DNA of 64,000 nt. Origin: Paludibaculum sp. GTDB lineage: Bacteria > Acidobacteriota > Terriglobia > Bryobacterales > Bryobacteraceae. The translations under genes were made by a program, and so were the position numbers. Of the stretch, positions 62,719 through 64,000 are shown in pieces; the stretch's first letter is position 1; each line of letters starts with the position of its first letter. The stretch is taken from assembly GCA_029973955.1 (NCBI GenBank), contig JARKQJ010000051.1, positions 1 through 64,000 of the forward strand, read 5' to 3'. The notes beneath the pieces are model-generated. The model did no database searches. It had not been told where the DNA came from and saw nothing but the letters and a program-made list of their open reading frames with translations.

Positions 62719-63197
62719 TGCCTCTGTTGCGCACCGCCGTCTTCCTCTCTGTTGCGGCATCCCTGGCCGCCGGCCAACCCCCGCCCCGTCCCCAGACCGG
62801 CAACGCCGTGGAACGGCTCCGCGCCCTCCCGCCCGACGAGCGCCGCAAAGCCCTGGAGAAACTCCCGCCGGACCGCCGCAAACAGGCCGAGGCGCTCATG
62901 GCTGAACTCGATCGCATGAGCACCGATGAACGCGAGGAACTCGCCCGGCGCTACGAGTCCTTCCAGAAGCTCTCGCCCGCCAATCAGGAGAAGGCGCGCA
63001 AGCTTTTCCGCGACTTCAACGACCTCCCCGCCCCCCGCCACGACGCCGTCCGCGCCGCCTTCTCGCGCATCCGCGAAATGTCCTCCGCCGAACGGACCAG
63101 CTTCCTCGGTGGCGAAGAAGTGCGCTCGCGCTACAATCGAAAGGAGCGCCTGCTCCTGCAGGATTACGTCGCTCTCCTGGAAGCCCCGTCCCGCTAG
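62718..63197 (+). CDS. exported helical protein with LPPDERR-type repeats
   Basis: A 159-residue exported protein (signal LLRTAVFLSVAASLAAGQ). The rest is helical and rich in Arg/Glu with repeats such as LRALPPDERRKALEKLPPD, LDRMSTDEREELARRYESF and LSPANQEKARKLF, resembling the DUF3106 type. It could be a periplasmic sensor or binding partner. It is coupled to the anti-sigma gene. The sigma, anti-sigma and this protein form one operon; a role in signalling is inference. Confidence 0.7.
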   Translation: MPLLRTAVFLSVAASLAAGQPPPRPQTGNAVERLRALPPDERRKALEKLPPDRRKQAEALMAELDRMSTDEREELARRYESFQKLSPANQEKARKLFRDFNDLPAPRHDAVRAAFSRIREMSSAERTSFLGGEEVRSRYNRKERLLLQDYVALLEAPSR

Positions 63198-63237
63198 TCC
63201 AGCCCCCCTTACCCGGTTACCGGCCGGGAGTTCACTG

Positions 63238-63252
63238 TTTGTAATTCACAAA
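63238..63252. promoter_or_regulatory. interrupted palindrome before the TonB receptor
   Basis: TTTGT (63238-63242) and ACAAA (63248-63252) form a short inverted repeat with a 5-nt spacer, 23 nt before the receptor ATG. It could be an operator; the arms are too short for certainty. Confidence 0.25.
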
Positions 63253-63275
63253 AGGTCTGGTACTCTTTCACCTAT

Positions 63276-64000
63276 ATGCAAAAGAGGGTTCTTTGCTTTC
63301 TCGGCGCTTTTGCGCTAATCTCTCTCGCTCTATTCGGCCAGGGCACCACATCGCGCCTCATCGGCGTGGTGATGGACCCCTCTGGGGCTAGTATTCCCAA
63401 CGCGAACGTCAAACTGATCAACGAAGGCACCAACGCCGCCTTCACCACCACCTCTGCCGCCAACGGCGCCTACTTCTTCGAAGCCCTCCAGAGCGGCCTC
63501 TACACCGTCTCCATCGAAACCAAGGGCTTCAAGAAGTTCGTGTCGAAAGGCAATCGCGTCACCATCGGACAGCCCACCACGGTCAATATCACCCTCGAAG
63601 TGGGCGCCGTGGCCGAATCCGTCGAAGTGCTCGCCCAGGCCGAGGTCGTCCAGACCTCCGCCTCCGGCAACTACGGCAACCTCTTCAGCGAGACGGTCAT
63701 CAAGGACTTGCCCATCGTCGGTAGCCGCGGCCGGAACCCCCTTGATCTCGTCACCCGCCAGCCCGGCGTCGTCTCCGGCGCCAATACCGGCGGCGGCGTC
63801 CACGTCAACGGCGCCCGCGACCGCGCCTGGAACTTCACCGTCGACGGCATTGACGCCAATGAGACCAGCGCCGGCGGCTCCAACTTCGCCCCCATCCGCA
63901 TGAACCCCGACGCCCTCTCCGAATTCCGCGTCCTCACCGGCAACGCCACCGCCGAATACGGCCGCAACTCCGGAGGCCAGGTCGCCATGATCACCAAGAG
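63276..64000 (+). CDS. TonB-dependent receptor with carboxypeptidase-regulatory domain (partial)
   Basis: The first 241 residues of a large outer-membrane receptor cut off by the window edge. A signal peptide (VLCFLGAFALISLALFGQ) is followed by a carboxypeptidase-regulatory Ig-like domain (IGVVMDPSGASIPNANVKL, GAYFFEALQSGLYTVSIETK) and the start of a plug domain (VIKDLPIVGSRGRNPLDLV, WNFTVDGIDANETSAGG, EYGRNSGGQVAMIT). Oar/CarA-like receptors of this type are numerous in Acidobacteria and import oligosaccharides or other large substrates. The sigma/anti-sigma trio directly upstream might control it (inference). Confidence 0.88.
   Translation, partial: MQKRVLCFLGAFALISLALFGQGTTSRLIGVVMDPSGASIPNANVKLINEGTNAAFTTTSAANGAYFFEALQSGLYTVSIETKGFKKFVSKGNRVTIGQPTTVNITLEVGAVAESVEVLAQAEVVQTSASGNYGNLFSETVIKDLPIVGSRGRNPLDLVTRQPGVVSGANTGGGVHVNGARDRAWNFTVDGIDANETSAGGSNFAPIRMNPDALSEFRVLTGNATAEYGRNSGGQVAMITK

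Overview
The window is about 64 kb of GC-rich, densely coding bacterial chromosome from a Gram-negative organism. It most likely comes from the Acidobacteriota, class Terriglobia, near the Bryobacterales/Solibacter group. The taxonomic call is an inference. It rests on an orphan duplicated FtsX/MacB permease of the ADOP type, a VWFA protein of the Acidobacteria-associated kind, a carboxypeptidase-regulatory-domain TonB receptor at the right edge, many Sec- or Tat-exported glycoside hydrolases and TPR proteins, and an LPS-export permease. No rRNA, tRNA, CRISPR array, prophage or complete insertion sequence was recognised.

Layout. 1-7.0 kb: a long nested palindrome, acetyl-CoA synthetase (acs), an orphan CpaE/TadZ-like ATPase divergent from a NarL-type regulator, a 114-bp MITE-like element, an antitoxin-like gene abutting an IS630 transposase remnant, and a YbaL-type cation/proton antiporter. 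7.0-13.6 kb: a non-coding stretch with three 42-bp tandem repeats, then a tightly packed trio: two exported TldD/TldE-like proteins (one with the metal site, one without) and a single-chain LptF-LptG fusion. 13.6-23.1 kb: a Tat-exported Gfo/Idh/MocA oxidoreductase, a TPR protein, an AMP-forming ligase, argG, thiC with a coupled small methyltransferase-like protein, and a hybrid sensor kinase. 23.1-36 kb: a GH106-type alpha-L-rhamnosidase, mgtA, metX-metW, an ADOP permease and a sulfatase. 35.4-38.7 kb: a three-gene operon of a CadC-like TPR regulator, an exported pseudo-receiver protein and a barrel-like protein. 38.9-53.2 kb: carbohydrate and cell-envelope accessory genes (PD40 propeller, CE1-type esterase, exported nitrilase, large glycoside hydrolase, a decayed TPR gene, then GH31-GH28-GH29-TIM barrel-VWFA in a row). 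53.2-64 kb: eno-gpmA with a strong terminator, a Phd antitoxin with a broken RelE, a YgjV-like membrane protein, a saccharopine-dehydrogenase-like enzyme with a 3-methyladenine glycosylase, thpR-plsY-gpsA, an ECF sigma/anti-sigma/helical-protein trio, and the start of a TonB-dependent receptor.

How the genes fit together. The accessory material points to an oligotrophic soil heterotroph that degrades plant or microbial polysaccharide outside the cytoplasm. Rhamnosidase, fucosidase, GH31, GH28, sulfatase and esterase would together strip pectin- or xyloglucan-like side chains. The housekeeping genes are ordinary: acetate activation, glycolysis, arginine, methionine and thiamine synthesis, phospholipid synthesis and base repair. 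The least ordinary pieces are (i) the exported TldD/TldE-like pair in front of the LptF-LptG fusion, (ii) the CadC-like / exported pseudo-receiver / barrel operon, (iii) the small methyltransferase-like gene coupled to thiC, and (iv) the 150-nt nested hairpin next to acs. Two toxin-antitoxin-like loci both keep the antitoxin-like half and have lost the toxin half. All functional assignments come from reading motifs by eye; no database search was run.
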